The position numbers and the translations under genes were made by a program. A stretch of 8,223 bases of DNA from DATAQC01 sp039649175 (GTDB lineage: Bacteria > Actinomycetota > Acidimicrobiia > Acidimicrobiales > AC-14): positions 1-8,223 of the forward strand of contig JBBWZS010000162.1 of the NCBI GenBank assembly GCA_039649175.1, in the 5' to 3' direction. The notes beneath the pieces were generated by a model. The model was not told the origin of the DNA, ran no database searches, and saw nothing but the letters and a program-made list of their open reading frames with translations. This document shows, piece after piece, positions 5,698 through 8,223 of the stretch. Position 1 is the stretch's first letter, and each line of letters begins with the position of its first letter.

Positions 5698-7526
5698 TGG
5701 CGGGGTCCCGCCGGCCGGTCGCCGTCGTCATCCTCACCTGGAACGCGCTGGCCTGGACCAAGCGCTGCATCGGCGCCCTTCGGGCCGTCACCGACCACCC
5801 GGCCTGGCGGCTGGTCGTGGTCGACAACGGCAGCACCGACGGGACGGTCGAGTGGCTCCAGGCCCTCGACGGCGTGACCGTGGTCGCCAACGGGGCCAAC
5901 CTCGGCTTCAGCAAGGGCTGCAACATCGGCATGGCCCGGCGGGCGCCGGGCGAGGACGTCGTGCTCTTGAACAACGACGTGCTCGTGTCCGACCCGGCGT
6001 GGCTGGCCAAGCTCCAGGACGCGGCCTTCGCGGTCCCGAACACCGGGGTGGTGGGGGCCCGGCTGGTGAGCGAGGAGGCCCGCATCGCCCATCTCGGCAG
6101 CTACATGCCGCCGTCGACGCCGTGGGGCCAGCAGATGGGCGGCCTCGAGCTCGACATCAACCAGGCCCGGCGGGACCGGCCGGTGGAGAGCGTGGTGTTC
6201 GCGCAGGCCTACATCACCCAGGAGTGCATCGAGGGCATCGGCGGCCTGGACGAGGACTTCTTCGCCTACTTCGAGGACACCGACTACTGCCTGCGCGCCC
6301 GCCGGGCCGGCTTCGGTGTCCGCTACACCGGCGCCGTCACCTCGACCCACGCCAACAACGTCAGCACCCGCGAGAACAACGTCGACTTCTGGTCACTGTT
6401 CAACAAGTCGGCCAGGATCTTCCAGCGAAAGTGGGGCAGGTGGCTGGAGGAGGACCGCTACGACGCCGACGTCGTGTGGCACTCGATCCTGCACCGGGCC
6501 CCGGGCTACGCCCTCCAGTCCCGCAACCTCATGGTGGCCATGCACTTCGCCGGCCTGCGCGTCGCCTACCGCAACGCCTACGGCGAGGACGACGGGGCCA
6601 ACGACTCCCTGCTCATCAACGACCTGCTCAAGCGCAAGGCCAGGACCGACGTGACCCAGGTCGCGTTCTCGCAGGCCGACGTGTTCAAGGGTGTGAAGGG
6701 CCGCCGACGGATCGGCTGGACCATGCTGGAGGTGTCGGGGCTTCCCCAGGAGTGGGTCGACGGCTGCAACCTGATGGACGAGGTCTGGGTGCCGGCGTCG
6801 TTCAACGTCGACACCTTCCGGGACAGCGGGGTCCGGGTGCCGATCCGCGTCATGCCGCTCGGGGTCGACGTCGACTACTTCCATCCCGGGATCAAGGGCT
6901 TCCGGCCCTCGTCGCGCTACACCTTCCTCTCGGTGTTCGAGTGGGGGGAGCGCAAGGGCGCCGAGCTGCTGCTGCGGGCCTTCGCCGAGGAGTTCGACAA
7001 GAACGACGACGTGCTGCTGCTCCTGTCGATCTACAACCGCGACCCGAGCGTGGACGTCTACCACGAGATCGACAAGCTGGGCCTGGGGGCCGGTCCCCCC
7101 ATCGTGGCCATGGTCAACCCCGAGTTCGCCGGCTACCAGATGGCGTCGGTCTACCGGTCGGCCGACTGCTTCGTCCTCCCCACCCGGGGCGAGGGGTGGG
7201 GCATGCCGGTCCTCGAGGCCATGGCCTGCGGCCTGCCGACCATCGCCACCGACTGGAGCGGCCCGGCCGACTTCCTCCACGACGGCATCGGCTATCCCCT
7301 GCAGGTGAAGAAGCTGGTGGCGGCCCGGGCCAAGTGCCCCTGGTACGACGGGTTCGACTGGGCCGAGCCCGACATCGACCACCTCCGCTTCCTGCTGCGT
7401 GAGGTCTACGAGCAGCCCGAGCGGGCCCGGGAGAAGGGCCTGGCCGCGGCGGCCGAGGTGGCCGACACGTACAGCATGGAGCGCACCGCCGACCGCGTGA
7501 AGCAACGCATCCTCGAGCTGGGGTGA
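5697..7526 (+). CDS. Bifunctional glycosyltransferase: GT2 domain fused to GT4 domain
   Basis: This 609-residue protein combines two glycosyltransferases of different fold. Residues 1-255 form a GT2 (GT-A) domain: VAVVILTWN (8-16), VVDNGSTDGT (41-50), NLGFSKGCNIG (68-78), the metal-site region LLNNDVLV (90-97) and YFEDTDYCLRARRAG (191-205). Residues 260-609 form a GT4 (GT-B) domain: PGYALQSRNLMVAMHFAGL (269-287) opens the N-lobe, IGWTMLEVSGLPQEW (339-353) and DEVWVPASFN (361-370) follow, VFEWGERKG (413-421) starts the C-lobe, and GEGWGMPVLEAMACG (498-512) supplies the E-x7-E donor-site motif (E499, E507). Both domains look complete and almost no linker separates them. It may add two sugars in succession, with donors and linkages unknown. 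The GTG start overlaps the methyltransferase stop (TAGTG) and no Shine-Dalgarno is seen; no Met codon lies between it and the first GT2 strand, so this start is the only sensible one. Confidence 0.92.
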   Translation: MAGSRRPVAVVILTWNALAWTKRCIGALRAVTDHPAWRLVVVDNGSTDGTVEWLQALDGVTVVANGANLGFSKGCNIGMARRAPGEDVVLLNNDVLVSDPAWLAKLQDAAFAVPNTGVVGARLVSEEARIAHLGSYMPPSTPWGQQMGGLELDINQARRDRPVESVVFAQAYITQECIEGIGGLDEDFFAYFEDTDYCLRARRAGFGVRYTGAVTSTHANNVSTRENNVDFWSLFNKSARIFQRKWGRWLEEDRYDADVVWHSILHRAPGYALQSRNLMVAMHFAGLRVAYRNAYGEDDGANDSLLINDLLKRKARTDVTQVAFSQADVFKGVKGRRRIGWTMLEVSGLPQEWVDGCNLMDEVWVPASFNVDTFRDSGVRVPIRVMPLGVDVDYFHPGIKGFRPSSRYTFLSVFEWGERKGAELLLRAFAEEFDKNDDVLLLLSIYNRDPSVDVYHEIDKLGLGAGPPIVAMVNPEFAGYQMASVYRSADCFVLPTRGEGWGMPVLEAMACGLPTIATDWSGPADFLHDGIGYPLQVKKLVAARAKCPWYDGFDWAEPDIDHLRFLLREVYEQPERAREKGLAAAAEVADTYSMERTADRVKQRILELG

Positions 7527-8223
7527 GGACCGAGCGCACCAAGGCGAGAGCCTGGCTGGTCCTCCGGCTGGTGCTCACGGCGACGATGCTCGGCATCGTC
7601 CTGCCACGGCTCCATCCGGAGACCCTGTTCCCCAACCACCACCTGCGCTCGCTGCTGTGGATGGGGGGCGCCCTGGCCTTGTCGGTCGTCGCCATCGGCC
7701 TGTCTGTCGTGCGCTGGCAGCAGATGTTGCACGCGCTCGAAGTGCGGGCCCGGCTCCCGACGCTGGCGTCGCACACCCTGGCCGGGCTCTTCGTGTCCAA
7801 CTTCCTGCCCACGACGGTCGGGGGCGACGTGCTGCGCGCCTCGCGGCTGTCGGCCGAGAACGGCCACCGCAAGATCTCGGCCGCGTCGGTGGTCCTCGAG
7901 CGCCTCACCGGGTTCGTCGGGCTCCCTCTGATCACCCTGGTCGCGCTGCTGGTCAGCCCCCACCTGCTGCGGCTGGGCGCGGCCAGCCACCTCGCCGTCG
8001 CCCTGTCGGTCGGGCCGCTGGCCGCCCTGGCCTTCTTCCTCCTGGTCGCCGCCCATCCCCGCATCGGCGAGCGCCTGGGCGGCCGCCGCTGGCTGGGCCT
8101 GGCCATGACCGTCCACCTCGGGCTGGTCCGGCTCCGGCGCCACCCGGCCCTGGCCGGGGCGGTCATGCTCGCCGCCCTCGCCTACCAGCTCACCGTCGTG
8201 CTGGTGGCCTGGATGGCCGCCCA
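7523..8223 (+). CDS. YbhN/LPG_synthase_TM-type integral membrane protein, partial (cut by right window edge)
   Basis: A frame opens at GTG 7523, which overlaps the preceding stop (GTGA), and runs open to the end, giving 233 residues. A short basic N-terminus (MRTERTKARA) leads into a hydrophobic helix (about 11-30). Further hydrophobic segments lie near 44-64, 83-98, 129-146, 156-177 and 211-233. GLFVSNFLPTTVGGDVLRAS (88-107) is the conserved signature of the lysylphosphatidylglycerol synthase transmembrane region / UPF0104 (YbhN) family. In MprF this domain flips a lipid. Stand-alone relatives are common in glycan and lipid loci and are often assumed to move lipids, but their function is mostly unproven. 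The catalytic domain of MprF is not in the window, so that name would not be justified. Position at the end of the export operon suggests a role with a lipid carrier or its glycan, which is inference. Confidence 0.88.
   Translation, partial: MRTERTKARAWLVLRLVLTATMLGIVLPRLHPETLFPNHHLRSLLWMGGALALSVVAIGLSVVRWQQMLHALEVRARLPTLASHTLAGLFVSNFLPTTVGGDVLRASRLSAENGHRKISAASVVLERLTGFVGLPLITLVALLVSPHLLRLGAASHLAVALSVGPLAALAFFLLVAAHPRIGERLGGRRWLGLAMTVHLGLVRLRRHPALAGAVMLAALAYQLTVVLVAWMAA

Noticed and set aside
7523..8223. Naming the last gene mprF (lysylphosphatidylglycerol synthase)
   Set aside because: Only the membrane domain type is visible; the aminoacyl-transferase domain that defines MprF is not in the window.

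Overview
The window is very GC-rich with strong G/C bias at third codon positions. It uses GTG and ATG starts and packs its genes with overlapping stop and start codons. This fits a high-GC actinobacterium, possibly of the Acidimicrobiia type, but the lineage is an inference from composition and gene style, since no rRNA or other phylogenetic marker is present. All recognisable genes belong to a cell-surface polysaccharide locus.

Layout: two genes lie on the minus strand at the left. One is the N-terminal part of a family 2 glycosyltransferase running off the left edge (start at 398). Upstream of it is a radical SAM protein with a cobalamin-binding-type N-terminal domain (499-2154). A divergent intergenic region (about 2155-2321) separates them from a plus-strand operon of five genes. 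These are an ABC-2 polysaccharide export permease (Wzm/TagG type), its ATPase with a C-terminal carbohydrate-binding-like domain (Wzt type), a SAM-dependent methyltransferase with a helical N-terminal region, a fused GT2-GT4 glycosyltransferase, and a YbhN/LPG_synthase_TM-type membrane protein cut by the right edge. All four junctions in this operon overlap by 1 to 4 bases.

How the genes may work together (inference): glycosyltransferases build a lipid-linked glycan on the cytoplasmic face, the methyltransferase may modify its non-reducing end, the Wzt C-terminal domain may recognise that end, and Wzm/Wzt exports the chain. This is the logic known from the Escherichia coli O8/O9a WbdD-Wzt systems, here apparently in an actinobacterial setting and without a kinase domain. 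The role of the radical SAM protein is open; its divergent position suggests glycan or carrier-lipid modification. No tRNA, rRNA, CRISPR array, insertion sequence or phage gene was seen.
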